DNA from: JAHEKB01 sp049115575
Lineage (GTDB): Bacteria > Bacteroidota > Bacteroidia > NS11-12g > UBA9320
Direction: 5' to 3'
Length of the DNA: 64,000 bases
NCBI GenBank assembly: GCA_049115575.1
Contig: JAGDZU010000004.1
Location: forward strand, 248,001 to 312,000
Shown: positions 25,528-34,260 of the stretch, piece by piece
How the letters are laid out: each line of letters opens with the position of its first letter
How positions within the stretch are numbered: the stretch's first letter is position 1
Notes under the pieces: generated by a model
Databases searched by the model: none
Seen by the model: the letters and a program-made list of their open reading frames with translations, nothing else
What the model was told of the DNA's origin: nothing
Program-made: the position numbers and the translations under genes

Positions 25528-26439
25528 TTAACCTCCTATCACATAAATGAAGTTCACATTGAAACCCCATGCACCAAAAGATGATCTGTTTGCCCAGTTA
25601 TCCATTGGTTTACTTGTGTCTACTGATGGATTAAATCCTGGATTATTAGATGAAGCATCCATGGCATCAACAAAATTAGTTTCCCTTTCCATAACAGTTG
25701 GGAATGCCGTTTCTAAATCAACTCCGTCACTGTCTTCATATGAAGTAATCATTTCACTTGAACTTTGAATATTTAAGGCAATTGCTTGCAATTCAAATCC
25801 TAACTTCATGTTATCTGCAAGAGCTACAGCATAACCTACAGCAGTTTGAGCACCCATGCTAAACTTACCTGCAGTTTCAACTTCAATATTTCTAGTTACA
25901 TCACCAGTAGGTCCACTAGCTTTTAAATCGACAGTTTTAATAGTTTTACCTCCGATTGGAATAATTAAACCTGTTCTTGCATATAATCCGTTTTCAGCGG
26001 AAAAAGTTAAACCAGGATTAAAACGAATCTGAGTGGATTGTGCAGTTGCAGTACCTTCAATAGTAAGAGTTCCTAAAGGTCCTAAATCGGCAGATACATC
26101 TGTTTCACCAACAGTCACTGCAGGACCCATTAGATAGCAGAAATCTGCATTGAACATAACATGTTCAACAATAGGAATTCCGATACCCAAATTAATTGGG
26201 ATACCTCCACCGCTGGAAAAATAAATGCTTTCAACATCAGGAGCAGCTGCATCGCCAGTTACTTTCTTACCAACGGCAAATCCTTGATTACCAACATCAT
26301 TAGGGTTGAAATTGTCGGTGGTCGACATAAATGAATTCATGAGATAACCTGTACCCAAGCTAATCTCAATTTGTGCAAATGCTGAAGATGCCATAAACAT
26401 AGCAGCCACAAGCATTATAAAGGGTTTCATGTTTTTCAT
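25528..26439 (-). CDS. Outer-membrane beta-barrel-like protein (303 aa)
   Basis: A signal peptide covers about residues 1-22 (hydrophobic, ending ASSAFAQ). The remainder alternates short amphipathic strands with Gly/Ser/Thr-rich turns and ends in a hydrophobic FNVNFIYVIGG strand. This is the layout of porin-like OmpX/opacity-type barrels of Bacteroidota. Two in-frame starts are possible (residue 1 or residue 4). The gene is monocistronic, followed at once by a strong terminator. The function is unknown; an abundant surface barrel is a plausible reading. I recognise no specific family. Confidence 0.7.
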   Translation of the reverse strand: MKNMKPFIMLVAAMFMASSAFAQIEISLGTGYLMNSFMSTTDNFNPNDVGNQGFAVGKKVTGDAAAPDVESIYFSSGGGIPINLGIGIPIVEHVMFNADFCYLMGPAVTVGETDVSADLGPLGTLTIEGTATAQSTQIRFNPGLTFSAENGLYARTGLIIPIGGKTIKTVDLKASGPTGDVTRNIEVETAGKFSMGAQTAVGYAVALADNMKLGFELQAIALNIQSSSEMITSYEDSDGVDLETAFPTVMERETNFVDAMDASSNNPGFNPSVDTSKPMDNWANRSSFGAWGFNVNFIYVIGG

Positions 26440-26538
26440 AATTGTACAATTATTTGATTATGTTGTTAACAAAGAAAAAGCCTAATGCTATATACTTGAA
26501 TATCAATTATCAACATATGTAATTAAGTGTACACAGTA

Positions 26539-26546
26539 TACATTTG
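26539..26546 (+). promoter_or_regulatory. -7 box (TACATTTG) of the serine hydrolase gene
   Basis: An exact TAnnTTTG match lies 18 bases before ATG 26564, giving a leader of about 12 bases. Just upstream, 26528-26541 holds GTGTACAC followed by GTATAC, two short palindromes of uncertain meaning. Confidence 0.45.
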
Positions 26547-26563
26547 AATATTGATGAAATATC

Positions 26564-27193
26564 ATGAACGAACTTGAAATTCAATTCACATCAAAAGCCA
26601 GATATTATACTCTAGGAAGCCAAGAATCAAAAACCTTAGTATATGTTCTCCATGGCTATGGTCAGCTGGCTAAATTGTTCATTCAAAAGTTCAAAAGTCT
26701 TGAAAATGAGCATTATATAGTTGCTCCTGAGGGTCTTCATCGATTTTATTTGGAAGGACATAGCGGTAGAGTTGGAGCGAGTTGGATGAGTAAAGAGAAT
26801 CGCTTAACAGATATTAAGAACTACTTAAGCTACCTCAATAAATTGCACTTCGAGATTAAAGGAAATTCCTATGAACGTATAGTGATATTGGGCTTTAGTC
26901 AAGGAGTGGCTACTGCTTTTCGTTGGATTGCAGATGGGAAAGTGAAACCAAATACATTTTTAATAGCTAGTGGCATGATTCCACCTGATGTTAGCATAGA
27001 AGCAAATCAATCGATTTTTTCAAATATGGACATTGCCTATATCACAGGTGACAATGACCCTTTTAAAGATGAAAAGGAAGTCCGAGATTTCTTAAAGCAA
27101 TTTGAAAAATGGGGTATTTCATTGCAACAAAGAGTTTTCAAAGGGGGTCACATCATAGACTTAGAATCTATAAAAAGCTTATTACTAGCATAG
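26564..27193 (+). CDS. Alpha/beta hydrolase, phospholipase/carboxylesterase family
   Basis: The fold begins with LVYVLHGYGQLA near residues 25-36, carrying the oxyanion-hole HG. The nucleophile elbow is GFSQG near 114-118. The catalytic Asp is probably in ITGDNDPF near 163-170, and the His in GGHII near 197-201. This is the layout of YpfH/EstB-type serine esterases that cleave short acyl esters or act as acyl-protein thioesterases. There is no signal peptide, so it is cytoplasmic. The length of 209 aa is usual for the family. The natural substrate is unknown, and the neighbours do not help. Confidence 0.85.
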   Translation: MNELEIQFTSKARYYTLGSQESKTLVYVLHGYGQLAKLFIQKFKSLENEHYIVAPEGLHRFYLEGHSGRVGASWMSKENRLTDIKNYLSYLNKLHFEIKGNSYERIVILGFSQGVATAFRWIADGKVKPNTFLIASGMIPPDVSIEANQSIFSNMDIAYITGDNDPFKDEKEVRDFLKQFEKWGISLQQRVFKGGHIIDLESIKSLLLA

Positions 27194-27250
27194 TATAACT
27201 GTTAAAGCCTGATGACAACTGATTGTTAAGTAAATCTTAAACTAAAAACT

Positions 27251-27258
27251 TACGTTTG
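27251..27258 (+). promoter_or_regulatory. -7 box (TACGTTTG) of the 27275-30397 module
   Basis: TACGTTTG matches TAnnTTTG and lies 17 bases before ATG 27275. The nearest TTG (27222-27224) is 26 bp upstream, a little beyond the usual -33 spacing. No other -7 box is seen before the two downstream genes, which overlap the first, so this is the likely promoter of the whole module. Confidence 0.5.
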
Positions 27259-27274
27259 CAAAAATTTTTAAGAC

Positions 27275-27496
27275 ATGAATTCTAAAAAGGTTCTATTGTT
27301 TCTTATTCTAAGCATTAGCATTGTTCCAAGCACATTTGCTTATCTAGACCCAGGTTCTGGAAGCTATATAGTGCAAATGATTATTGCCGGAATATTAGGT
27401 GGTTTCTATGCCCTTAAACTTTACTGGGTGCGAATAATGAATTTCTTTAAAGGTGCTCCTCAAGCTGATCCAGATGAGGAATTGAACAATGAGTAG
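27275..27496 (+). CDS. Tiny membrane protein with YLDPGSGSY motif (73 aa)
   Basis: Residues 1-22 form a signal peptide or first span. The motif YLDPGSGSYIVQMIIAG follows at 23-39, then a hydrophobic span to about 50 and a short cytoplasmic tail rich in acidic residues. Small proteins with this YLDPG(S/T)GSY motif recur, from memory, beside glycan or lipid-modification genes, but none has a known function. Here it overlaps the next gene by eight bases, so it is translationally coupled to a methyltransferase fusion and a membrane sulfatase-like enzyme. It may be an accessory subunit of one of them (inference). Confidence 0.75.
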   Translation: MNSKKVLLFLILSISIVPSTFAYLDPGSGSYIVQMIIAGILGGFYALKLYWVRIMNFFKGAPQADPDEELNNE

Positions 27497-28853
27497 ACAT
27501 CCGTCTTCTTTCCGGGATCCTTCAGGTTTTATATTTACTCAAGGTAGCCGTTTGCTCAGACAGATTAATGCTGTTGCCAAGACAGATTATGATCTTATGA
27601 TGAGCTCTGGCCTTTATGACTATTTAGTTAAAAAGGAATTGTTGGTTGCACATAAAGAAGTAGAAAACATTCATAGTGATGCTTATAAAACCTTAGAGCC
27701 CGATCATATTCCGTTCATTTCATACCCCTATGAATGGTCATTTGACCAGCTTAAAGACGCTGCACTCCTCACACTGAGAATTCAAAAAATTGCACTTAAA
27801 CACGGCATGACTTTGAAAGATTCTTCAGCTTATAATGTGCAGTTCTGTAAAGGCAAGCCAATCTTTATTGACAGCCTATCTTTTGAGAAATACAAAGAAG
27901 GAAAACCTTGGGATGCATACAAGCAATTCTGTCAGCATTTTCTTGCTCCTCTTGCATTAGCCTCCTATAAAGATATTAGGTTGAACAAATTAATGCAGAC
28001 CTTTATTGATGGAGTCCCTCTGGATTTGGCTAGTACACTTTTGCCTTCAAGAACAAAACTAAAGTTCTCTTTCCTGAGCCATATTCATTGGCATGCTAAA
28101 ACTCAAGTAAAGCATGCGGATAAAGCAAAAGACCAAAAGAAGATTGCCAAAGTGAGCCAAACAGGTCTTTTGGGGATTATCAGCAATTTAAAAGGAACTA
28201 TTGAAAAGTTAAGTTGGAATAGCGGCGATACCGAATGGGGAGACTATTACAATAACACCAACTATAGCGAAGGTTCATTTGAACAAAAAATGATTATTAT
28301 TCAAGAGTATTTAAATACACTTGAAGCAAAATCCCTATGGGATCTCGGAGCCAATGATGGCACTTTCAGTATGATTGCTGCCAATCTTGGCATAGAGACC
28401 TTGGCTTGCGATATTGATCCTATTGCAGTTAACAAAAACTATTTAAAAGTTAAGAACGAAGGCATAACCAACATGCATCCTCTTTTAATGGATTTGACCA
28501 ATCCAAGTCCTGACTTGGGATGGGCGCATACAGAAAGAGACAGCCTTCAATCTCGTGGTCCTGCCGATTGTATTATGGCATTGGCATTAGTTCACCACCT
28601 TGCCATTTCAAACAATCTCCCTATGGAACTCATAGCAACTTACTTTGGTAAACTAGGCAAACACCTCATCATTGAATTTGTACCTAAAGGAGATTCCAAA
28701 GTTGATACACTTTTAAGTACCAGAGATGATATATTCCCTAACTACACCTACGAAGGTTTTGAGAAGGCCTTTTCATCCGTTTTTGACTTGATGGAGAAAC
28801 GCTCCATTGATGGAAGTGATCGGACTTTATATCTTTACAAAACTCGAAGTTGA
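27489..28853 (+). CDS. Kinase-like/SAM-methyltransferase fusion (454 aa)
   Basis: The N-terminal part (about residues 1-150) ends with DSSAYNVQF at 111-119 and PIFIDSLSF at 124-132. D111, N116 and D128 are spaced like the catalytic-loop Asp/Asn and DFG-like Asp of protein-kinase-fold phosphotransferases. The C-terminal part has a class I methyltransferase motif I, LWDLGANDGTF at 283-293, an acidic motif II (ACDIDPIA near 309) and LALVHHLAI near 365. Annotated relatives are usually called class I SAM methyltransferases. The acceptor is unknown, and whether the kinase-like half is active cannot be told. It is coupled to its neighbours by 8- and 4-base overlaps. Confidence 0.8.
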   Translation: MSRHPSSFRDPSGFIFTQGSRLLRQINAVAKTDYDLMMSSGLYDYLVKKELLVAHKEVENIHSDAYKTLEPDHIPFISYPYEWSFDQLKDAALLTLRIQKIALKHGMTLKDSSAYNVQFCKGKPIFIDSLSFEKYKEGKPWDAYKQFCQHFLAPLALASYKDIRLNKLMQTFIDGVPLDLASTLLPSRTKLKFSFLSHIHWHAKTQVKHADKAKDQKKIAKVSQTGLLGIISNLKGTIEKLSWNSGDTEWGDYYNNTNYSEGSFEQKMIIIQEYLNTLEAKSLWDLGANDGTFSMIAANLGIETLACDIDPIAVNKNYLKVKNEGITNMHPLLMDLTNPSPDLGWAHTERDSLQSRGPADCIMALALVHHLAISNNLPMELIATYFGKLGKHLIIEFVPKGDSKVDTLLSTRDDIFPNYTYEGFEKAFSSVFDLMEKRSIDGSDRTLYLYKTRS

Positions 28854-30397
28854 AACGCTTTTCATGGCATAGTATCTTTATCACGCTTTACTCGGTGGTC
28901 TTCTTATATGCCGAGAATATTAAATATGTAAAACTCGAAGACATTTACTCCCCTTTGTTATATGTATCATTGGGTGCCTTAGTTGTTTTTATACTGGCAT
29001 GGCTGGTGTATAGAAAAATTGTTAAAGCTGGAATAATAACCACCGTTCTTTTACTCCTATTCTTTAGTTATGGGCACTACCACGGTTTACTTTACCCTCA
29101 ACGCATTCCCGTAATCAATGTTCGATTTGACCACAATTTTTATAAATGGAGTAGCCTTATTATTTGTCTGTTTATGTTCTGGAGGTTGTGGCTCATCAAG
29201 TCAGACCAAAGAAAAACTAATAGCATATTAAACTTTGTTAGTCTGCTATTACTGGCGATGCCCGTTTATAAGATAATTGAGCATCAATTTGATTTAAAAA
29301 CAGACGTTCCATTTCAAAAAAAGACTGCGGTAGTAGAACATATAGATATTGAAACCAAGCCAAGTATATATTACTTGATTATGGATGCATATGGAAGAAA
29401 TGATGTTTTGAAAGAGTTGTATGACTATGACAACAGCGAATTTACAGACTACCTCAAAGACAAAGGCTTTTTCGTTGCTGATCAAAGCTTTTCCAACTAT
29501 AACAAAACCGTTCTTTCTATTCCATCATCAATGAACATGATGTACTTAGATTCAATAGCCGATGAATTGGGGCATCAGAGTGAGAATCAAACCCCTCTGC
29601 TTCAAATGATAGATAGAAACAGAACTGTAAATCAGTTGGATGCATTTGGCTATACTTCATTTGCATTTGATGCACCCATACTTCCTTACTTGTTTTTCGA
29701 CTCAGCTGATTTGTTCTACGAAACACCTGGAGCTTACATCAATTTGTTCGAAAATGAACTCATTAACACATCTATCATTCGTGCGTTCAAGAGAAAAGAA
29801 GCTAAATCTTCCGTTGATCAATGGGAACATCACAGAAAAAAAATATTAACGGCTTTCGACAAAATTGAAGCCATAAGTAAGAGGGATGAGCCTTATTATG
29901 TTCACGGACACATACTTGCCCCTCATCAACCTTTTGTTTTTGGCGCGGAAGGAGAACCTCTCAACCCTGAGCACCACTACACATGTTGGATGCCTATAGA
30001 AGATGGACGTGATCCACAGGAATATCGCGAAGAATATATCGCCCAACTCAAGTTTATTAATAAGAAACTAATCCAGACTGTGGATGCCATCCTGGCCAAT
30101 TCCAAGACAGATCCAATCATTATTATTCAAGGCGATCACGGGCCATGCGCAGAACTCACCAATACACAAACCATAGAGGGTAATAATTTTTTTGAGAGAA
30201 TGCCTATAATAAATGCCTACTATTTCCCAGAAAAGAAATACTCTTCACTATACCCCTCAATTAGTCCCGTGAATACATTCAGAGTGGTATTTAACCAATA
30301 CTTCAATAAGAACTACAAACTTCTTCCAGACAGTTCCTTTTATTCCACTTGGAAGCATCACTATGATTTTGTGAATGTGACCGATAGTCTGAATTAG
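28850..30397 (+). CDS. Membrane-anchored sulfatase/alkaline-phosphatase-superfamily enzyme (515 aa)
   Basis: Four hydrophobic segments occupy about residues 8-22, 34-54, 62-78 and 100-116, with a fifth near 126-140. The rest is an extracytoplasmic alkaline-phosphatase-fold domain starting with IYYLIMDAYGR at 173-183, where D179 is the probable metal ligand. NKTVLSIPS at 218-226 probably carries the nucleophile Thr220. HGHILAPHQPF at 352-362 and GDHGP at 428-432 supply further metal ligands. A Thr nucleophile and membrane domain fit phospho-transferases such as EptA or LtaS more than true sulfatases, which need a Cys. The start is TTG 28850 (TTGA overlap). The substrate is unknown. Confidence 0.82.
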   Translation: MKRFSWHSIFITLYSVVFLYAENIKYVKLEDIYSPLLYVSLGALVVFILAWLVYRKIVKAGIITTVLLLLFFSYGHYHGLLYPQRIPVINVRFDHNFYKWSSLIICLFMFWRLWLIKSDQRKTNSILNFVSLLLLAMPVYKIIEHQFDLKTDVPFQKKTAVVEHIDIETKPSIYYLIMDAYGRNDVLKELYDYDNSEFTDYLKDKGFFVADQSFSNYNKTVLSIPSSMNMMYLDSIADELGHQSENQTPLLQMIDRNRTVNQLDAFGYTSFAFDAPILPYLFFDSADLFYETPGAYINLFENELINTSIIRAFKRKEAKSSVDQWEHHRKKILTAFDKIEAISKRDEPYYVHGHILAPHQPFVFGAEGEPLNPEHHYTCWMPIEDGRDPQEYREEYIAQLKFINKKLIQTVDAILANSKTDPIIIIQGDHGPCAELTNTQTIEGNNFFERMPIINAYYFPEKKYSSLYPSISPVNTFRVVFNQYFNKNYKLLPDSSFYSTWKHHYDFVNVTDSLN

Positions 30398-31242
30398 TAT
30401 TCTTTAAGACTAAGGTCAAGACTTTTTACGCTGTGAGTTAAAGCGCCAACGGAAATATAGTCGACTCCTGTTTCTGCATATGCTCTTATGGTGTCTTCAG
30501 TTATTCCACCAGATGCTTCTGTTTCGCATCTACCGTTCACTATACTCACCGCTTGCACCATCAATTCAGGGCTAAAATTATCAAACATGATCCTATCCAC
30601 CTTCCCCGTGTCTAAAGCTTGCTGTACCTCGTCTAAATTTCTAGTCTCCACCTCAATTTCCAGTTTTTTATTGTTGGAGTTCAAGTACTCCACGGTTCGT
30701 TTTACCGCTTCTTTAATGCCACTGGCGTAATCAATATGATTGTCTTTGAGCATAACCATATCATATAAACCGAATCTATGGTTGGTTCCTCCACCAATTT
30801 TAACAGCCCATTTTTCGACTGCCCTCATTCCTGGTGTAGTTTTACGAGTATCAAGAAGTTTGGCTGATGTTCCCTCTATTATATCTACCAATCGTTTGGT
30901 ATAAGTTGCGATTCCGCTCATCCTTTGCATAAAATTAAGCATCAAACGCTCCGCTTGTAATATGCTTTGCACTTTCCCTTCTATGGTAAATGCAATTTGC
31001 CCATATTCAACAGAGTCCCCGTCTTTTAACAAAGGCTTAAATATTATTTCTGAATCTATTTTATGAAGTATGAGCTTGGCTAATTCCACTCCTGCCAGAG
31101 TCCCTTTATCCTTCACTAACAGCCTAGCTCGTCCTTGAGAATCGCTTGGTATGGAACCCAAACTGCTATGATCTCCATCGCCAATATCTTCACGTATGGC
31201 AAGATTTATGATTTCATGAATAAATGGATGATCAACATTCAT
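30394..31242 (-). CDS. nadC: Nicotinate-nucleotide diphosphorylase (carboxylating), NadC
   Basis: NadC converts quinolinate and PRPP into nicotinate mononucleotide in de novo NAD synthesis. Key segments are REDIGDGDHSS near 17-27, LNFMQRMSGIAT near 102-113, LDTRKTTPGMR near 130-140, the PRPP-binding KIGGGTNHRFGLYDMVMLKDNH near 151-172, and VEVETRNLDE and MFDNFSPE later. The length of 282 aa is normal. The stop overlaps that of the convergent enzyme gene by four bases (TTAG). It follows the DUF4783 gene by 14 bases. NadA and NadB are not in the window. Confidence 0.95.
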   Translation of the reverse strand: MNVDHPFIHEIINLAIREDIGDGDHSSLGSIPSDSQGRARLLVKDKGTLAGVELAKLILHKIDSEIIFKPLLKDGDSVEYGQIAFTIEGKVQSILQAERLMLNFMQRMSGIATYTKRLVDIIEGTSAKLLDTRKTTPGMRAVEKWAVKIGGGTNHRFGLYDMVMLKDNHIDYASGIKEAVKRTVEYLNSNNKKLEIEVETRNLDEVQQALDTGKVDRIMFDNFSPELMVQAVSIVNGRCETEASGGITEDTIRAYAETGVDYISVGALTHSVKSLDLSLKEY

Positions 31243-31256
31243 GCAGCAAAGCTATA

Positions 31257-31649
31257 TTAATCTTCAAAAGAGAGGCCTTGAATTAAATAGTTCTCGCCTA
31301 CTTTCTTTAAGAAAATACTCACGCGGAAGGTCTGCCCCTTGCTAGTGTAAGAGCCAATAATAAATTTAGATCCTCCTGCTGAATTCCCGGTATGCCCCAC
31401 AGTGTATGAACTGCATGGATACTGATTGAAAAAGGATTTCAATACTTGACTAGCCTGATTCTGACTGTAAACACCATCTGTATCTGGTGTTACCACCTCA
31501 ATGCTACTATCAAAATATGTGCTGATCTTGCTAACATCGCCTGATAGCAATGCCGCTTCAATTTGTTTTACTACAGCGTCTTGTCCAAAGGCAAAAAGCT
31601 GAATTCCCAGTAAAAACAATGTGCTGAATCTTTTTATTGATTTCATCAT
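31257..31649 (-). CDS. Secreted DUF4783 family protein
   Basis: A signal peptide covers about the first 24 residues (ending QLFAFGQ). The mature part of about 107 aa looks like the NTF2-like DUF4783 domain (SGDVSKISTYFDSSIEV, SQVLKSFFNQYP). The exact function is unknown. In Bacteroidota this gene is often found next to nadC, as here. The start is ATG 31649 (or the adjacent ATG 31646). A longer TTG start at 31664 is unlikely, since a TAACTTTG box at 31680-31673 places transcription only a few bases upstream of it. nadC follows after 14 bases and is probably co-transcribed. Confidence 0.8.
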   Translation of the reverse strand: MMKSIKRFSTLFLLGIQLFAFGQDAVVKQIEAALLSGDVSKISTYFDSSIEVVTPDTDGVYSQNQASQVLKSFFNQYPCSSYTVGHTGNSAGGSKFIIGSYTSKGQTFRVSIFLKKVGENYLIQGLSFED

Positions 31650-31672
31650 ATTTAGTATATCCAAGCTTATGC

Positions 31673-31680
31673 CAAAGTTA
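31673..31680 (-). promoter_or_regulatory. -7 box (TAACTTTG) of the DUF4783-nadC transcript
   Basis: The minus-strand reading is an exact TAnnTTTG match, 24 bases before ATG 31649. No -33 TTG is seen at the right spacing. Confidence 0.45.
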
Positions 31681-31781
31681 AAGAAAAGAGCACAGAAGGG
31701 AAAGAATATGATCTTTCAAGCTTAAAAACTAAAACGCTCTAAGCACGGAACTCGTTGAAAATGATGATAATTGCAGTTCAA

Positions 31782-32489
31782 ATGAATTCTTCTGATCACC
31801 CACATATTTTTTTCGATCTCGATCACACTTTGTGGGATTTTGAAGCCAATGCAGAGGCAACTCTTCGCGAATTGTATGATTATTACGACATAGTTAACAG
31901 AACAGATAGCTCCGTAGATGTATTCATTCAAACCTATAGCAGAGTTAATAATCGCTATTGGGCACTATACAGAAAGCAGCAAGTTAGCAAAGCTGACCTT
32001 CGTGTTCAACGCTTTACAGACACTTTCGCAGAAGTTGGGATAGAACGAGCAGATATTCCAAAAGGGATTTGGGAGCACTACATAGAAATATGCCCTACCA
32101 AGACCCAATTGATGGCCGGAGCAAAGGAAACGCTTGATTATTTGTCCCAAAACCACAAATTACATTTGATTACCAACGGATTTGAAGAGACACAACACAG
32201 AAAGCTAAAGAATACCAAGCTTGAACAGTATTTTCAAAGTTTAACGATTTCTGAAGTGGTTGGGTCTCAGAAACCATCGCCCTATATATTTAAGCAAGCG
32301 CTGTTAAATGCAGGTTTAACTGCTGAAGAAAGCACCTATGTTGGTGATAATTTTGAAGCCGATGTTCAAGGGGGCATCAATGCTGGCTGGCAAGTTTTCT
32401 GGCTAAATGAGACTAATTCTCATCCCGATTTCACACACCCCAAACTGGTGCGAATTAAAAAACTCTTGGAACTCAAAAAGCACTTCTAG
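31782..32489 (+). CDS. HAD-family phosphatase, YjjG-type noncanonical pyrimidine nucleotidase
   Basis: HAD motif I is HIFFDLDHTLWDFE near residues 8-21, with the nucleophile Asp and general-acid Asp. Motif II is LITNGFEE near 129-136, motif III the Lys in SEVVGSQKPSPYIF near 157-170, and motif IV VGDNFEADVQGG near 188-199. The helical cap and the DHTLWDFE signature fit YjjG, which removes phosphate from noncanonical or excess pyrimidine nucleotides. ATG 31782 gives the start closest to the family norm; in-frame ATGs at 31761 and 31764 and a TTG at 31755 are alternatives. The next gene starts 22 bases downstream. Confidence 0.88.
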   Translation: MNSSDHPHIFFDLDHTLWDFEANAEATLRELYDYYDIVNRTDSSVDVFIQTYSRVNNRYWALYRKQQVSKADLRVQRFTDTFAEVGIERADIPKGIWEHYIEICPTKTQLMAGAKETLDYLSQNHKLHLITNGFEETQHRKLKNTKLEQYFQSLTISEVVGSQKPSPYIFKQALLNAGLTAEESTYVGDNFEADVQGGINAGWQVFWLNETNSHPDFTHPKLVRIKKLLELKKHF

Positions 32490-32511
32490 CTTTTATATAT
32501 CTTCGCCCACA

Positions 32512-33285
32512 GTGAAGAATACCAATCGCGTTGACACCGAGCTTTTTGAACAAGAACACTATCTTGGAAAGCCCGCTGAGTTCAATGATAAAATCATTGG
32601 TAGAAGATTAAATCTTCTACATCAAGTAGAAAATTTCTGTGGTACAGATTTAAACTGTTTAGAAATTGGCTGTGGCATTGGAGCTACCGCGGTACAACTG
32701 TCATCTGATTTTAAAGAAGTGGTTGGTATAGAGTATTACGAAGGCCATGGTAAAGAATTCAACGATCTCAAAACCAAAATGCAGGCCGACAATGTCTCTT
32801 TTCAGGTTCACAATATAGAAGAACAACCAACTGAATTTAAATACGACAGACTGGTGAGTTTCGAGGTTATAGAACATTTGAACTCTGAAGACGGAGTAAT
32901 GAACTACGCCAAGAGTTTGAAAGATGAAGGACTTGCAATAATTAGTGTTCCCAACAAATGGTGGGTATTTGAACAACATGGAGCTAGACTACCTCTATTG
33001 CCATGGAATAGAGTGCCCTTCTTTTCATGGTTGCCTAGACCACTTCATGAAAGGTGGGCTTTGGCTCGTATCTATACCAAAAGACGTATACGCAAATTGC
33101 TAGAAAAATCAGGATTTGAAGTCTTAAGCTGCAAATACATAACTGCTCCTATGGATGTTTTACCCGAGGGCTGGCTTAAACAATTACTCACCACTACCAT
33201 ATTCAAATCAGACAGTACATCTGTCCCTTTCCTAAGCACATCTATTTTTGTGGTAGCGAGAAAAAAATCAAGAGTTGAGCATTGA
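32512..33285 (+). CDS. Class I SAM-dependent methyltransferase
   Basis: Motif I is CLEIGCGIGATAVQL near residues 45-59 (from GTG 32512), motif II is VVGIEYYEG near 67-75, and RLVSFEVIEHLNSEDG near 107-122 is the post-II region typical of UbiG/UbiE-like enzymes. The acceptor is unknown. GTG 32512 follows a TATCTTCG box (32498-32505) by seven bases, the same variant seen before the gene at 5841. A longer frame reaching back into the HAD gene is therefore unlikely. Its 3' end overlaps the obg gene by 18 bases. Confidence 0.85.
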   Translation: MKNTNRVDTELFEQEHYLGKPAEFNDKIIGRRLNLLHQVENFCGTDLNCLEIGCGIGATAVQLSSDFKEVVGIEYYEGHGKEFNDLKTKMQADNVSFQVHNIEEQPTEFKYDRLVSFEVIEHLNSEDGVMNYAKSLKDEGLAIISVPNKWWVFEQHGARLPLLPWNRVPFFSWLPRPLHERWALARIYTKRRIRKLLEKSGFEVLSCKYITAPMDVLPEGWLKQLLTTTIFKSDSTSVPFLSTSIFVVARKKSRVEH

Positions 33286-34260
33286 CCACAGCTTATCCTT
33301 TAGCTCTGGAATGTTCTTCTGACTCACACTAGATATAAAGATAACCGGAGCATCGAATATGATAGATTCTCTAATTTCATCCTCCAATTCTTGATCCAAT
33401 AAATCTGATTTGCTTATGGCAACCAAACGGTCTTTGTACAACAGCTCTTTATTGAATTTTTCAAGCTCGGAAAGTAAAACGTCATACTCTTTATTAATGT
33501 CTTCTGCATCTGCAGGAATAAGGAATAGTAGAGCAGCGTTTCTTTCAATATGCTTTAAAAATCTGTGACCCAAACCTTTGCCTTCAGATGCTCCTTCTAT
33601 AATTCCAGGTATGTCTGCCATTATAAAAGATTTGTAATCTCTATACTTTACAATTCCCAGGTTTGGTGTTAATGTAGTAAAGGCATAGTCGGCAATCTGA
33701 GGTTTCGCTGCAGTCACTACTGATAGAAGTGTAGATTTACCGGCATTTGGGAAACCAACTAATCCAACATCTGCAAGAACCTTGAGTTCTAAGATTTTCC
33801 ATTCCTCTTTTCCTTCTTCACCGGGTTGGGCATATCTAGGAACCTGATTTACGGAACTCTTAAAATGCCAGTTTCCAAGTCCGCCTCGGCCGCCTTTTAA
33901 CAACACCTTCTCTTCTCCATCTTCAGTTATTTCAAACAAAACTTCACCAGTTTCTGCATCCTTTGCTACTGTACCCAATGGCACTTCTAGCACTTGATTC
34001 TTGCCACTTTTACCAGAGCTTCTACCGCCACCTCCATTGCTCCCAGACTCACAAATAATATGCTTGCGATACTTGAGATGAAGCAAAGTCCATAACTGAG
34101 CATTTCCTCTTAGAATCACTGAACCACCAGGGCCTCCATCTCCTCCATCTGGCCCTCCTTTAGAATTGAGTTTGTCTCTAAAGAAGTGATGACTCCCCGC
34201 TCCACCCTTGCCGGTACGGCAATTGATTTTTACATAGTCTATGAAGTTTTCTGTGGCCAC
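33268..34260 (-). CDS. obg: GTPase Obg/CgtA
   Basis: Obg is an essential GTPase of 50S assembly and stress control. The N-terminal glycine-rich Obg fold starts NFIDYVKINCRTGKGGAGS, followed by many GG-rich turns to about residue 155. The G domain has G1 GFPNAGKST, G3 DIPGIIEGA, and G4 SKSD instead of the usual NKxD/TKxD. There is no OCT or TGS tail. The start is GTG 34260, sharing one base with the adk stop; a longer frame from 34299 runs through adk and lacks family similarity. The length of 330 aa is normal. It is in an operon with adk. Confidence 0.93.
   Translation of the reverse strand: MATENFIDYVKINCRTGKGGAGSHHFFRDKLNSKGGPDGGDGGPGGSVILRGNAQLWTLLHLKYRKHIICESGSNGGGGRSSGKSGKNQVLEVPLGTVAKDAETGEVLFEITEDGEEKVLLKGGRGGLGNWHFKSSVNQVPRYAQPGEEGKEEWKILELKVLADVGLVGFPNAGKSTLLSVVTAAKPQIADYAFTTLTPNLGIVKYRDYKSFIMADIPGIIEGASEGKGLGHRFLKHIERNAALLFLIPADAEDINKEYDVLLSELEKFNKELLYKDRLVAISKSDLLDQELEDEIRESIIFDAPVIFISSVSQKNIPELKDKLWSMLNS

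Noticed and set aside
32407..32511. Methyltransferase frame extending back into the HAD gene
   Set aside because: The extension overlaps a gene with good motifs and precedes the TATCTTCG box; GTG 32512 is the better start.
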